Shown: piece after piece, positions 11,002-20,127 of the stretch
How the letters are laid out: every line of letters starts with the position of its first letter
Position numbering within the stretch: position 1 is the stretch's first letter
From: Streptomyces sp. NBC_01335
GTDB lineage: Bacteria > Actinomycetota > Actinomycetes > Streptomycetales > Streptomycetaceae
NCBI RefSeq assembly: GCF_035953295.1
Contig: NZ_CP108370.1
Coordinates: 7,487,001 to 7,551,000, forward strand
Direction: 5' to 3'
DNA: 64,000 nucleotides
Notes under the pieces: model-generated
Database searches by the model: none
Seen by the model: only the letters and a program-made list of their open reading frames with translations
What the model was told of the DNA's origin: nothing
Translations under genes and position numbers: made by a program

Positions 11002-11736
11002 TCAGTCAGCCGCCGTGCACCAGGGCTGTCCGGCAGTCGGTTTCGGGGCCGGGGCCTCGATCGCGAAGAACCGTCTGTCGGTTCCGGCGACCGTCCGCAG
11101 CTGGGGCGAGGCCTTGCGCCCGTCGTCCCAGGTGCACGTGACGGCGTGGACTCCGGGAGTCGTCCGCCCGAAGACGAACCAACCGGAACCGGTCCGGGCG
11201 AGCTTGCCCCAACTGGTCTCGACCGTGCGGTCCCCGGCTCCGGTCAGCGCTCCGTCATCCACGAACGAGCGCCGCTCTCCGACCTTCAGGTTGGCGAAGA
11301 ACCATCCCGTGTGCACGAGTTCAGGTCCCCCTGCACCGCCCGCACGCTGTGGGTCCGGATATTCGGCCTCCTTCATCGCGTCCCACGCGCGGCCCGCCTC
11401 GTCGGCGTCGTCGGCGCGCTTCCACACGTCGACGCTGAGGGTCCAGGGTTTCCCGTCGAGCTGCCCACTCGCGATGACCTCCGTGGTGGGCCGGGGCACC
11501 GTGTCCGGTTCCGCGGCGACCGACGCCGTCCCGGATCCCTCGGGCAGGGAGACCGACGTCAGAATCCCGGCCGTGCACGCCACGGTCAGCGCGACGACGA
11601 CCGCCCCGGCGGCCCGGCGCCTGTTCCTGCGCCGCCTGCCGCCCACGACGATCGCGTCGACGGGTGCGTGCTTGATCCGGACGCCTTGCGCGGCGTCGGC
11701 GAGCAGCCTGGAGATATCGGTGCCCGTATCCGTCAT
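11002..11736 (-). CDS. Membrane-anchored protein cotranscribed with an ECF sigma factor
   Basis: The 244-residue protein has a cytoplasmic N-terminus, an Arg-rich stretch (GGRRRRNRRR), one membrane helix (about 57-76) and a C-terminal extracytoplasmic part with a WDAMKEAE segment. Its ATG overlaps the stop of the sigma gene (ATGA, 11736-11733), so the two are translationally coupled. Position and topology suggest a regulator of the sigma factor (anti-sigma or co-sensor), but no zinc anti-sigma HxxxCxxC motif is present. The function remains unknown. Confidence 0.75.
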   Translation of the reverse strand: MTDTGTDISRLLADAAQGVRIKHAPVDAIVVGGRRRRNRRRAAGAVVVALTVACTAGILTSVSLPEGSGTASVAAEPDTVPRPTTEVIASGQLDGKPWTLSVDVWKRADDADEAGRAWDAMKEAEYPDPQRAGGAGGPELVHTGWFFANLKVGERRSFVDDGALTGAGDRTVETSWGKLARTGSGWFVFGRTTPGVHAVTCTWDDGRKASPQLRTVAGTDRRFFAIEAPAPKPTAGQPWCTAAD

Positions 11737-12311
11737 GACATCCGCCCTTCGTGCACCAGATGAGTTGTTTCCGTGCCGGTCCGGGCCGGCCCGACGGCCG
11801 ACCGGAGCCGGGTGATCCCTCGGGCCGCGTTGCTCTTCACGGTGCCCACCGAGCACCCCATCGCGGCGGCCGTCTGCGTCTCGCTCAGGTCTTCCCAGTA
11901 CCGCAGCACGACGGCTTCTCTTTGCCGCGGCGGCAGTTGGGACAGTGCGGCGACCAGGTCGGACCGCTCGACCGCCTGCGCCATGTCGTCGCCGCGCTCC
12001 GGCAGATCGTGCCCGAGCCCGGGGTCGTCGCCCCGTGACAGGTACTCCTTGAGCCCTCTGCGGTATCTGCGCGCGTGCGTGTTGACCATGATGCGCCGCA
12101 CGTAGGCGTCCGGATCCCGGGCCTGCGACACCTTGCGCCAGGCGACGAATGTTCGTTCCAGACAGCCCTGTACGAGGTCCTCCGCCGCGTACTGCTCTCC
12201 TGTCAGGAGATAGGCGGTCCGCATCAGCCGGGACCACCGCCCGACAACGAACGCCTGGAAATCCTCGGAACGCTCCCCGGCGTCCGCCGCTGCTCCTACC
12301 GTGTCCCTCAT
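11733..12311 (-). CDS. SigE-family ECF RNA polymerase sigma factor
   Basis: The 192-residue sigma factor has region 2 (FQAFVVGRWSRLMRTAYLLT, with AEDLVQ) and region 4 (LPPRQREAVVLRYWEDLS and CSVGTVKSNAARG). The pattern fits the actinobacterial SigE-like ECF subfamily. It starts at ATG 12311 behind a strong GAGGAGGTGAG. It is followed without a gap by the membrane protein that probably controls it. The inducing signal and target genes cannot be read from the sequence. Confidence 0.88.
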   Translation of the reverse strand: MRDTVGAAADAGERSEDFQAFVVGRWSRLMRTAYLLTGEQYAAEDLVQGCLERTFVAWRKVSQARDPDAYVRRIMVNTHARRYRRGLKEYLSRGDDPGLGHDLPERGDDMAQAVERSDLVAALSQLPPRQREAVVLRYWEDLSETQTAAAMGCSVGTVKSNAARGITRLRSAVGPARTGTETTHLVHEGRMS

Positions 12312-12493
12312 GGCTCACCTCCTCGTACCACAAGAGTCCGCGGGCGCCGGAAACCGTTGCCTGAGGCTCTCGTGTTCTCGCGGAGGCGGGACAGGTGGAG
12401 CTTCCCCGGCACGGTCGCGATCCGCGACCACCAGCAGATCGCCTTCCCTCTCAGTACGGCCGATCGGGCACGACGGAAAGCGAGAACCACACG

Positions 12494-12919
12494 ATGGGCG
12501 TCGTCCTGTTCTGCCTGGTCATACCGGCGGCCCTCTGCGCACTGTTCGGAGCCCTCGCCGTCCACTTCCTCCGCGGCCACCGGACCGCCCGGCGGCTCAT
12601 CGCCTCGGGCGTCCGCACCGTGGGTGTGTGTGAGGGGCTCTCCCGGCACGACGACGAGGTGTCGGTGCGGTTCTCCTACACACTGCCCGACGGAACCACG
12701 CACGAGGCGGACTCCTACGCCACGCATTTCACGAGCGTCGCGCCGCGCGACAGCGTCACCGTCGTCCACGACCCCGAGGCCCCCGGTGTCGTCGAGCTGG
12801 AGGACCACCTGGAATCCGCACGCTCCGGGCGCCTGCGCGCGCTGGTCCTCCTGACTCCGGCACTCGCCTTCTTCGTCGCCTGGCTCGTCCTCGGGATGGG
12901 CGTCGTCGCCTTCTCCTGA
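12494..12919 (+). CDS. DUF3592-like two-helix membrane protein
   Basis: The 141-residue product has a membrane helix at about 3-22, a soluble beta-rich middle (VSVRFSYTLPDG, VTVVHDPEAPGVVEL) and a second helix near the C-terminus. This matches the DUF3592 pattern. The start chosen is ATG 12494, because the helix begins immediately after it; upstream in-frame codons read as non-protein-like sequence. It is divergent from the sigma-factor pair. The function is unknown. Confidence 0.75.
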   Translation: MGVVLFCLVIPAALCALFGALAVHFLRGHRTARRLIASGVRTVGVCEGLSRHDDEVSVRFSYTLPDGTTHEADSYATHFTSVAPRDSVTVVHDPEAPGVVELEDHLESARSGRLRALVLLTPALAFFVAWLVLGMGVVAFS

Positions 12920-13134
12920 CCCGCAGGGTCGAGTCCCCGCCCCGTTTCCCTCGGTGCCCGACTCGCCCTTCCTCGGTGCCCAGCTCGCCGAACTGCCCCG
13001 ACCCGCCGAACCGGGCGTCGGGCCGGCCCGCGTTACCGGGACCCTGCCCCCTCGCGGAAACCCGCCGCGTCGCCCGGAGCCGGCTCAGCCGGAGTCGGCT
13101 CAGCGGGAGCCCATCGACCGCGAGTGGAGCGCGT

Positions 13135-13208
13135 GCCGGTCCCGGGCGGGGCACCGCTCCGGGCGGTAGCCGATCCCGCCCCGGAGCAGTGCCCCGTGCG
13201 GGACCGGC
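13135..13208 (-). terminator. Strong imperfect 29-bp hairpin after the large Tat-exported protein gene
   Basis: The arms at 13135-13163 and 13180-13208 match with three mismatches. They sit 12 bases beyond the stop of the minus-strand gene at 13221. The rest of the 300-base gap 12920-13220 holds only short direct repeats (for example CGGAG(C/T)CGGCTCAGC twice at about 13075-13105) and no supportable gene. Confidence 0.65.
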
Positions 13209-13220
13209 CGTCGCGCGTTT

Positions 13221-16200
13221 CTACCGGGGGAGTACGGAGAGAGCCCTGAGACGCGCGTGGGCTCCGCTCCAGCCCGAGACGTCGAGCGCCACGTAGCGGG
13301 CCGTGACGCCCGCGGTCGAGGCCGTCGTGGCGGCGCGGCCCCCCAGGGTCCCGCCGGGACGGTAGGTGACGCCGTCGTCGCTGAACCCGAGCGTCGCCCG
13401 GGGCACGCGGTTCGACGTCCACTCGGCGACGACCCGCTCGACGGGGCGCACGGAACCGAGGTCCACGACCATCCGCGCCCGGTCGGATCCCGGGGTCCAC
13501 GACGTCCGCCGGTCCCCGTCCACCGCGGCCGACGGGTCCGACATCCCGGCGGGGCGCGGTGCGTTCGGGAACGTGTCGCATCCCAGCGCGGCGTCGGCGA
13601 GCGGATACGGGACGGCGTCGCGCACCGACACCGTTTCGGTCCGGCCGCGGCGCAGCTCGACCTTCGTACGCCGCCCGTCGGGCGCCACCAGCAGCAGGTC
13701 GCACGACGGCCCGGTCAACCGGACGGTCGCCGCGTCGACCACCTCCGCCCGGACACCGGCCGGTACGGTCCGTCCCGCTGCCGGGAGCAGTGTGAAGCGG
13801 GCCGCGGCGACGACCGCGGTCGCGCCCGCCAGGTCGGCGGCGAACTCGGTGCCCGAGGCGGTCACCGTCTGCGAACCGGCGTAGAGCACGAGGGCGGTGC
13901 CCTGCCGCGGCAGGGCGACCTCGGTCCGTACCGCGTCGGGGGAGAGGTTGAACAGGCTGAGGTGTCCGCCGGCGGTGCTGGCGTGCACGGCGGGGTCGGT
14001 GGCGCGCGGCGCCTGCCGGGACGCTGCCGCCGCCAGCTCGGCCGGGTCTCCCGTCGGATGCCCTTCGACGGTGAGGGCCTCGGCCGGACCGTCCGACAGG
14101 ACCACCGTGTCGCCGTAGACGGCGAGCGGGTTGGCGGCGCCGCGGACCACCAGCCCCGCCCTCCCGTCCACGGAGAGCCAGCCGCCGCGGCTGGTGAGCT
14201 CGGCCTCGGGGAAGCGCGTCAGCTCGGTCCAGGTCTCCCCGTCGTCCGATCCCTGCAGCAGGTACCTGGTGGCGGCCGCGGTCTCCCATTCCAGGGTGAC
14301 GCGGTCGAAGGCGACCGTGCTGCCGAGGTCGACCGTCAGCCAGCTGTCCTGACGGTTGCGTTCGCCGACGGCGACGGCCCAGCGCGTGGTGCCGTCGCCG
14401 TCCAGGACGCGTGCGGCCTCGTTGCCCTTGGCCGCCGACGAGGCGCCGGCCGCGCCACCCCGGGCAAGGTCCGGGCCGTCCGCACCGTCCCGGACGGAGA
14501 ACGTGTAGAGCGAGTATCCGTACTGCGGATGCCCCAAGACGCCCTGCATGCGGACATGACGGAAGGAAGACCGGGGGAGTACGAGGTCGTCCGTCCGGGG
14601 GCCGGGGCCGCCCGAGGTGTTGCCGCTGTCCTCCGACTTCACCTGGACCGACCCCTCGGCGGAGGTGTACGTGCGACTGCCGTCCAGGCCCGCCAGCCCC
14701 GGCATCGTCAGGTTGTGCACCTCCAGTCGCCCCTCCCCGGCACCCGTACCGCTTGTGGCGTACACCACTGCCCCCGACGGCAGAGTCGTGAACCCCGCGG
14801 TTCCGGTGTCCAGTTGGAGTACGGAGGCGGTGGCGTCGATTCCGTCCCGGACCTTCCGGTAGGTCGTGACCGAGCGGCGCTGCACCTTGCCGCCGGACGA
14901 CGGGAGGAACATGGGGGTGCCGCCGCTCAGCGCGAACAGCCAGTCGTCGTGGGCCGGCTGCCAGGCGAACTTGACGAAACCGGGCTTGCTGACCGTGGCC
15001 GCCCAGGCGGCCGGGGTCTGCTGGACCACGAGACCGGGTCCCTCGGCGAAGTCCCGTACCCCGGAGGCGCGCGCGTAGAACTCCTCGTCGGACAGCGGGG
15101 CGACGATTCCCCCGTGGGCCTCCCTCCAGCCGTGCAGCAGGTAGCTGATGGCGATCTCCGCCCTCGCCTCCGGTTCGTACTTCGGCTCGCCCGAGAACTT
15201 GGCGAGCCGGTACTCCGGGGCGTACGCCTGGTAGGGCGCGAGCCGCTTCGCCATCGCGGCCTCCGCCCAGGCGGCCGCGCGGTCGCCGGTCACCTGGGCG
15301 AGGAAGGCGAGCGGGATCACGTCGCGTCCGTAGAGGTGTTCGCGGTCGGCCACCATCGGCATCAGCGGTTCGCCCGCGTCACTCATCACCATCAGGAGCG
15401 TGCGCCACAGCGGCCCCGCGTTCGGCTGTTCGGTGAGGACCTGCGGCAGGGGACGGCCCGCGGTGATGAAGTGCGCGGCGTTGCGGCCGGACGTACGCCA
15501 CAACTCCTCCTGGTAGTGCGGGCCGAAGGAGTTGTGGTTCTCGACGATGAAGGTGTCGTAGAGGTTGGTCGCGGTGTTCTCCCGGACGGCGACTCCGTCG
15601 ACCGTGGCCGGGTTGGCGAGGTCCGCCGCGGGCAGTCCCGCCTCGTTCCGGGTCCACCGGCCGAAGGCCGCCGTCCACTCGGAGTGCCGGGAGTCGGCGG
15701 GTGCCCAGGCGAGTCCCGGTGCCAGCGACTGGGCGTAGACGCCCATCTCCTCCAGCTTCGTGTCACCGACGAAGCCGCCCCGGAGCCCGTTCGGGGTCCA
15801 GCCCCCGGATGCCGGATCGCTGCCGCTGCCCAGGGCGGTGGTGTACTGCGCCTGCTCGCGGGCGATGGTGTCGACGTGCTGCCTGGTGACGGCGTCCAGA
15901 CGGTCCCAGAGCAGCCGGGCGGCGAGTATGAAGTACAGCTGGAAGGTGGTGTCGAAGAACAACGTGCGGCCCCACTCCGTGCCGCCCGTGAGGCGGTTGG
16001 AGGCGGCGAAGTGCTTGATGGTGGCCACCGTGCGGGACAGCAGTTCGTCCTCGCCGATGCCCGCGCGGTCCGCGTCGTAGGTCCCCCGGGTCAGGAGTAC
16101 CGCGTTGCCGAGCACGACCGCGAAGCCGAAGTCCTTGGCCGTGTGATGACCGAGAGCGGCATCCCACTGGGTCTCCGCCCAGCGGGTGTGCGTCAGGAGC

Positions 16201-16391
16201 ACCTGGTAGTAGGTCTCCGCGATGTCGTCCCGCTGTGAGACGCCGTGGGGACGGTCTCCGGCGGCGGCCCCGGACCGCTCCGCGGCGGACGCGACACCCG
16301 GGAGCGATGTCGAGCCCAAGGCCAACAAGCCGGTGATTCCGGCGAGTTGGAGGAACCTGCGCCTGTCGTGGTGGGCGGGGCTGTCGGACAT
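13221..16391 (-). CDS. Large Tat-exported protein with C-terminal discoidin (F5/8-type) domains, probably carbohydrate-active
   Basis: The 1056-residue product starts at ATG 16391 behind GAGGAACT. A twin-arginine signal (DRRRFLQLAGITG) directs folded export. The N-terminal half (about 60-560) looks alpha-helical, with Trp/Tyr-rich motifs such as HTRWAETQWD and GPHYQEELW. It resembles large polysaccharide-lyase-like or unassigned secreted proteins. The second half holds two discoidin-type jelly rolls (about 650-760, DGDGTTRWAVA and WLTVDLGS; and about 935-1050, DGDRRTSWTPGS and MVVDLGSV), usually sugar-binding. The catalytic family is not certain. A 14-bp perfect palindrome just upstream suggests sugar-responsive repression. 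The gene looks intact. Confidence 0.8.
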   Translation of the reverse strand: MSDSPAHHDRRRFLQLAGITGLLALGSTSLPGVASAAERSGAAAGDRPHGVSQRDDIAETYYQVLLTHTRWAETQWDAALGHHTAKDFGFAVVLGNAVLLTRGTYDADRAGIGEDELLSRTVATIKHFAASNRLTGGTEWGRTLFFDTTFQLYFILAARLLWDRLDAVTRQHVDTIAREQAQYTTALGSGSDPASGGWTPNGLRGGFVGDTKLEEMGVYAQSLAPGLAWAPADSRHSEWTAAFGRWTRNEAGLPAADLANPATVDGVAVRENTATNLYDTFIVENHNSFGPHYQEELWRTSGRNAAHFITAGRPLPQVLTEQPNAGPLWRTLLMVMSDAGEPLMPMVADREHLYGRDVIPLAFLAQVTGDRAAAWAEAAMAKRLAPYQAYAPEYRLAKFSGEPKYEPEARAEIAISYLLHGWREAHGGIVAPLSDEEFYARASGVRDFAEGPGLVVQQTPAAWAATVSKPGFVKFAWQPAHDDWLFALSGGTPMFLPSSGGKVQRRSVTTYRKVRDGIDATASVLQLDTGTAGFTTLPSGAVVYATSGTGAGEGRLEVHNLTMPGLAGLDGSRTYTSAEGSVQVKSEDSGNTSGGPGPRTDDLVLPRSSFRHVRMQGVLGHPQYGYSLYTFSVRDGADGPDLARGGAAGASSAAKGNEAARVLDGDGTTRWAVAVGERNRQDSWLTVDLGSTVAFDRVTLEWETAAATRYLLQGSDDGETWTELTRFPEAELTSRGGWLSVDGRAGLVVRGAANPLAVYGDTVVLSDGPAEALTVEGHPTGDPAELAAAASRQAPRATDPAVHASTAGGHLSLFNLSPDAVRTEVALPRQGTALVLYAGSQTVTASGTEFAADLAGATAVVAAARFTLLPAAGRTVPAGVRAEVVDAATVRLTGPSCDLLLVAPDGRRTKVELRRGRTETVSVRDAVPYPLADAALGCDTFPNAPRPAGMSDPSAAVDGDRRTSWTPGSDRARMVVDLGSVRPVERVVAEWTSNRVPRATLGFSDDGVTYRPGGTLGGRAATTASTAGVTARYVALDVSGWSGAHARLRALSVLPR

Positions 16392-16407
16392 GAGTTCCTC
16401 CGGAGTA

Positions 16408-16421
16408 TGACAACGTTGTCA
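16408..16421. promoter_or_regulatory. Perfect 14-bp palindrome, LacI-family-like operator
   Basis: TGACAACGTTGTCA is a perfect dyad with the central CG typical of LacI-family operators. It lies 17 bases upstream of the ATG at 16391, next to the ribosome-binding site. A bound repressor would block transcription of the exported protein gene. No LacI gene is adjacent; the nearest in the window is at 4775. Confidence 0.6.
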
Positions 16422-16716
16422 AATCAAGGTCATCCTCTCCTCCGGTCCGACGTCCGTCAAGGGCTCCGTCCCGCCTGACCTGCCTCGACCGTCACACCCG
16501 CCTCGCCCTCGGGTGCGCGGAAGTTCAGGGCGCCTTACGCGGTCCGCTGCGGTGGTGTCCCTCCCCGAGGGGCCGCCCGTCGCGTCGAGGACGGCGTGAC
16601 AGGGCCCCGCACGGGCGTCCCCTGCTGATCCACACGGCCCAGGCGGCCGATCAGGCCGACGTGGCCGCGACCCGGCCCGACCGGGTGGCCATCGCCGCGG
16701 TGGTACCGGAGTCCTC

Positions 16717-17121
16717 GTGCGCGGCGGCGTGGCGCAGGTGCAGAAGACCGTGAGCAAGGCTCAGCAGCTCATCTCCCGCGAGTTCCTCACCCATATCCAC
16801 GACGCAGACGGCACTCCGACCGGCGTCGAACTGTCCGCCACCCGGCCCCGGCAGGTCGTGGTGATCGGGAACCTGCGCGGGTTCACCCGCAACGGCCGTG
16901 TGAACCCGGAGAAGATCGACTCCTTCGAGCTGCACCGGGCATCGATCCAGGACGTCGAAACCATGACGTTCGATGAGCTCTGCCGGCGGGCGTGCCTCAT
17001 CGTCGAAGATCGATATGACTTCCGTCCACCTTGCGGAGCGTGTGAGGTACTTACTTGTAGAGGAGGGAGGCGGACGGTGCGGTGGATGCCTGGCGGTCGG
17101 GTGTGGTGTAGGCGAAGTTGA
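16717..17121 (+). pseudogene. C-terminal remnant of a Shedu-like (DUF4263) antiphage nuclease
   Basis: Residues encoded at about 16732-17005 read AQVQKTV..., RPRQVVVIGN, SFELHRASIQDVE and MTFDELCRRA. This order (Q...K helix, VVVIGN strand, SFEL.R.SI.DVE, TFDEL) is the C-terminal pattern of DUF4263/Shedu SduA proteins. The N-terminal domain and most of the nuclease are missing, and the upstream frame is not protein-like. The frame then runs past the expected end into the antisense of the next gene. Shedu proteins are known antiphage nucleases; this copy cannot act. The family call is by eye. Confidence 0.6.
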
Positions 17122-17716
17122 GCACCGTACGCCGCAGCCCCGGCCGGCCGAGCGGGGTGACGCGGTGGGCGGTGCGGTCGCTGCGCAGGAGGTATCCGTC
17201 ACCGGGCCGGTGGTGCACGTGCTGGGTGCCGGGGGCATCGAGGGCGTCGAGGTCTCCGCGGCCGGGGTGGAACTCCAGCAGTCCGCCGTCAGCGGGGTTG
17301 GGCGGGGCTTCCAGGAAGAGGACGAGGGCGAGCGGGTAGTCGTCGGTGTGCGCGCCGTGGGTGTCACCGGGGCGGTGGAGGATGTTCAGAACGTGCCGCT
17401 CGACGGGGTCGCGCACGGCGACGACGGCCTCACCCAGCAAGCAGGAGAGCAGCCCAGTCAGTTCCCGGTCTGCGTAGAGGCGGGTGATGAGCGGTGAGGC
17501 GTCGGCGATCCGGTGCCCGCCGAGCGTGGTCATGTGCCGGGGGCTGTCGGCCATGCACTCCATGCGGAAGTCCCGCCGTACCGCCTCGGCCTCCAGCCGG
17601 CGTGCTTCCGCCCCGAGCTCGGTGAGTCCGGCGGGGCTGATGAGTCCGGGCAGGGCGAGGTAGCCGTCACGGGAGAACCGCCGCCGCAGCGATTCGCGGT
17701 GAGAGGGCAAAGGCAT
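17051..17716 (-). CDS. 2-oxoglutarate/Fe(II)-dependent oxygenase-like protein
   Basis: The 221-residue protein carries the iron-binding HxD (GAHTDDYPL), a distal His followed nine residues on by Arg (TAHRVTPLGRPGLRR) and a jelly-roll pattern. This indicates a non-haem iron dioxygenase that hydroxylates, halogenates or otherwise oxidises a small substrate. ATG 17716 is preferred; GTG 17725 in the same frame is possible, and neither has a clear ribosome-binding site. It lies among gene fragments, so its native neighbours may be lost. The substrate is unknown. Confidence 0.72.
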   Translation of the reverse strand: MPLPSHRESLRRRFSRDGYLALPGLISPAGLTELGAEARRLEAEAVRRDFRMECMADSPRHMTTLGGHRIADASPLITRLYADRELTGLLSCLLGEAVVAVRDPVERHVLNILHRPGDTHGAHTDDYPLALVLFLEAPPNPADGGLLEFHPGRGDLDALDAPGTQHVHHRPGDGYLLRSDRTAHRVTPLGRPGLRRTVLNFAYTTPDRQASTAPSASLLYK

Positions 17717-17877
17717 CGACAACACGGAGCATGCATCCCTCACGCCCCTGCCGGACAAACCCGCCGCGGCCCTGACCGCTCCGTACGAGACTGCCTCCGA
17801 GCAGGACGGACGGGCCTTGGTCGGCGGAGCACAGGGCCAGGCTGGGGGCGCTGGTTGCCGACCCGGGCCCGGGAGCG

Positions 17878-18270
17878 GTGCACGGTCTCCAGCCAGAGCT
17901 TCGGCCGGTGCGGCTTCCCTCTGACGCCGGGAGCACCAGCGCAGAGCTTCCGCTCCCGCCCGCCACCGGGCCGGCAGCCGACCGGGACGACCCCACCGAA
18001 TCCTGGAGCCCCGCACCACCTCCGCCACCTGACGCGGCCATCTCCGGCGACACCCCCGCGACTCCGCCGGCGGACCCGGCCCCAGCACCAGCCCCGGACG
18101 ACGCCGTCGTCGGACTCCGCGGAGCGTACGAGCGGCACCTGTCCCAGTCCGTCGCCAGCCTCAAGGCAATGCGCCGGGCCCGCCAGAACGACCCGGACTT
18201 CCCCGACCCGGTCGACCAGCGCGGCGCCGAACTCCTCTACCGCCTCGGCGACCTCAAGAAGTGGGCCCGC
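17878..18270 (+). pseudogene. Fragment with excisionase/AlpA-like HTH domain
   Basis: Protein-like sequence is clearest near the end: an alpha-helical stretch (GAYERHLSQSVASLKAM) followed by DPDFPDPVDQRGAELLYRLGDL and KKWARN. This resembles the winged-helix DNA-binding pattern of AlpA/excisionase-type proteins on Streptomyces integrative elements. The N-terminal part is Pro/Ala-rich. At 18270/18271 the homology stops where it meets the cut end of an antisense esterase gene, so this is probably a truncated mobile-element gene. The true start is uncertain. Confidence 0.45.
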
Positions 18271-18605
18271 AATGAACTCGATCTGGCGGTCCCGGGGCGC
18301 AGGCTTGCTCAGTACGGCACCCCCTGGGGCGGCGAGGAAGCCTCCGAACGTGCGGGTTCCCCGGGGTGTCGTTGCGTTTGACGACCCGGACCGTGTCTTC
18401 GCCGTCCCGCAGGCCGTTGATCCTGTGCGTGGTGTCGTCGGGTGTGACGAGGGTGGCGACGGTGGCCCCGTCGACCTGGACGTCGTAGTCGGCGGCCGCG
18501 CAGTCGAGTACCACCCCGAGGCCGGTCCCGCGGAAGCGGCCCTCGAAGTACACCCCGGGCCACTGAACTGCACCTTTTTCCCAGGTCCTTGATCCGCCCT
18601 GCGGT
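18271..18605 (-). pseudogene. CE2-like SGNH esterase fragment (acetylxylan esterase family)
   Basis: One minus-strand frame reads GAVQWPGVYFEGRFRGTG, DYDVQVDGATVATLVTP and TVRVVKRNDTPGN. After a one-base shift at about 18350-18357 the next frame reads TFGGFLAAPGGAVLSK and RDRQIEFI. This is the N-terminal carbohydrate-binding-like domain of CE2 esterases, just before the expected catalytic GDS motif. The motif and the whole SGNH domain are absent: the sequence ends at 18271 against the HTH fragment. It is a piece of a gene that would have deacetylated xylan-type polysaccharides. Confidence 0.6.
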
Positions 18606-18644
18606 GTGCACCTGCTCCGAGACGCTCTTTCGCGGGCAGAACAT

Positions 18645-19631
18645 CTAGTCCATCGGTGCGGAGAAGATGAGCCGGGTCTCCGTGTTGCGGTATCCGGTGC
18701 GGGTGAACGCCGCCGCCATCGGCTGGTTGCCGAGGTCGGTCGTGGCGGTGATGCGTTCGGCGCCGTCCGCGGCCTGGAAGCGGGTGATGGCCGCGAGGAT
18801 CTCGGACACGTGGCCGCGACCGCGTAGTTCGGGGACGACGCCGAGGTAGCCGACGTTGCGGTTGTACGGGGTGGCCGACGGGATCGCGAGGCCGGCCAGG
18901 GTGCCGTCCGGGGTGTGCGCGAGGCGCCACCATTCCCGCTTGCCGGGCCGGTCGAGATAGAACTGCAGGCTCTCGCGTGTGGTGGCCTCACGGCCGTTGG
19001 CCGCTTCGCCCTCCAGGGTGTGGGCGTCGAGTGTGCCCTCCGCCACCCGCAGCATCGCGGCGAGGAAGACGTCGTCGTCGGGTTCCGGGGAGAACACCAG
19101 CCGCTCGGGTTCGGCGGGCAGCGGCACCTCGGGCGTCCACTCGAATTGCAGGCGTTCCACCTCGATCGTCAGTCCGGCCCGGCGGGCGGCTTCCTGGCGC
19201 CAGGACACGGCGGCGACGTACTCGGGATCGTCCCGCCACGCGCCGGGCAGGCGCATGAGGTTGTACAGCGGCGGGGCCTGGGCGCCCGCCTCGCGGAAAG
19301 CCTGATGCCCCGCGTCCAGGAGCATGGCGCCCAGCGCGGCCCTTTCGGCAGTGGGGACGTCGTCGGCTATCGCGAGGCAGTCGAGTGCGATCGGGTGGGC
19401 GCTGTCGCTCTGCCCCCACCACAAGGCTCGGGCCAGCACCCGGCCGTCCGGGCCCCAGGCGGCCCAGGTCCACTCCGGACGGTACTGCTGCTGGGCGGCC
19501 TCCGCACGGTAGGCGTCGGCCGGCAGGCGCCACACGGGTTCACGAGAAGTGAGGGCAAGGACTTGATCCAGTTCCGAGCCGGAGCGCGAGACGGCGGACA
19601 AGCGAGGAACAGTACTGCTCGGAGAGGTCAT
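18645..19631 (-). CDS. GNAT-family N-acetyltransferase with two acetyltransferase-like halves
   Basis: The 328-residue protein has two GNAT-like regions. The C-terminal one holds the acetyl-CoA loop (LGVVPELRGRGHVSEIL) followed by the N...A.. motif (LGNQPMAAAFTRTGY). The first half (WTWAAWGPDGRVLARAL) looks like a degenerate copy. It starts at ATG 19631 and ends just beyond the esterase fragment. The gene appears complete. The substrate is unknown. Confidence 0.8.
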   Translation of the reverse strand: MTSPSSTVPRLSAVSRSGSELDQVLALTSREPVWRLPADAYRAEAAQQQYRPEWTWAAWGPDGRVLARALWWGQSDSAHPIALDCLAIADDVPTAERAALGAMLLDAGHQAFREAGAQAPPLYNLMRLPGAWRDDPEYVAAVSWRQEAARRAGLTIEVERLQFEWTPEVPLPAEPERLVFSPEPDDDVFLAAMLRVAEGTLDAHTLEGEAANGREATTRESLQFYLDRPGKREWWRLAHTPDGTLAGLAIPSATPYNRNVGYLGVVPELRGRGHVSEILAAITRFQAADGAERITATTDLGNQPMAAAFTRTGYRNTETRLIFSAPMD

Positions 19632-20124
19632 TCACACAGCTTTCAGGGGCGAGGTACCGGTCGGCGGCGCGTTGGCGGGGCAACCGACGGGTCTGAGGGG
19701 GCGGCCGGGGCGCCAGGCACCGCCGGTCGCGCGTCATGGCCGGCGCACACGGTCACCGGCCCCGGATGATCTTGCCAAACGCGCACGGGCCAGGCAATGC
19801 CATGAGCTCACTGCTCACGCCGCCGACCCAGCCCGAGGCCACCCAGCCCGAGGCCACCCAGCGCGAGGCCAGCCAGCGCGATGCCCTGCCCGGGCCTGAG
19901 CCTTTCCCGGTGACTCCTGACGTTGCTCACGAACATGCCCAGCACGTCACCGGCTCGGTCCCACCCTCGACCACAACGGGCACCTGGTGCACGCGATACC
20001 GGCCTGGCCCCAACCCGCTGCACCCTCCGCGCGAGAGCCATCAGGCCGCGCTCGAACACCTGCTGTGCCCTGACCGGCTTCCACCGCAGGCGCGGCCGGC
20101 GGCTTCGGGGCGCGAGACGGCCCC
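19632..20124. other. About 490 bases with no supportable gene; holds a 15-bp tandem repeat
   Basis: Several open frames cross this stretch but none reads as a recognisable protein. At 19826-19885 four 15-bp units (ACCCAGCCCGAGGCC and variants) follow one another. Confidence 0.5.
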
Positions 20125-20127
20125 TTG

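Noticed and set aside
13257..16238. 993-residue plus-strand open frame
   Set aside because: It lies fully antisense to the clear Tat-exported protein; its Arg/Gly-rich translation has no recognisable fold and reflects GC-rich codon use of the other strand.
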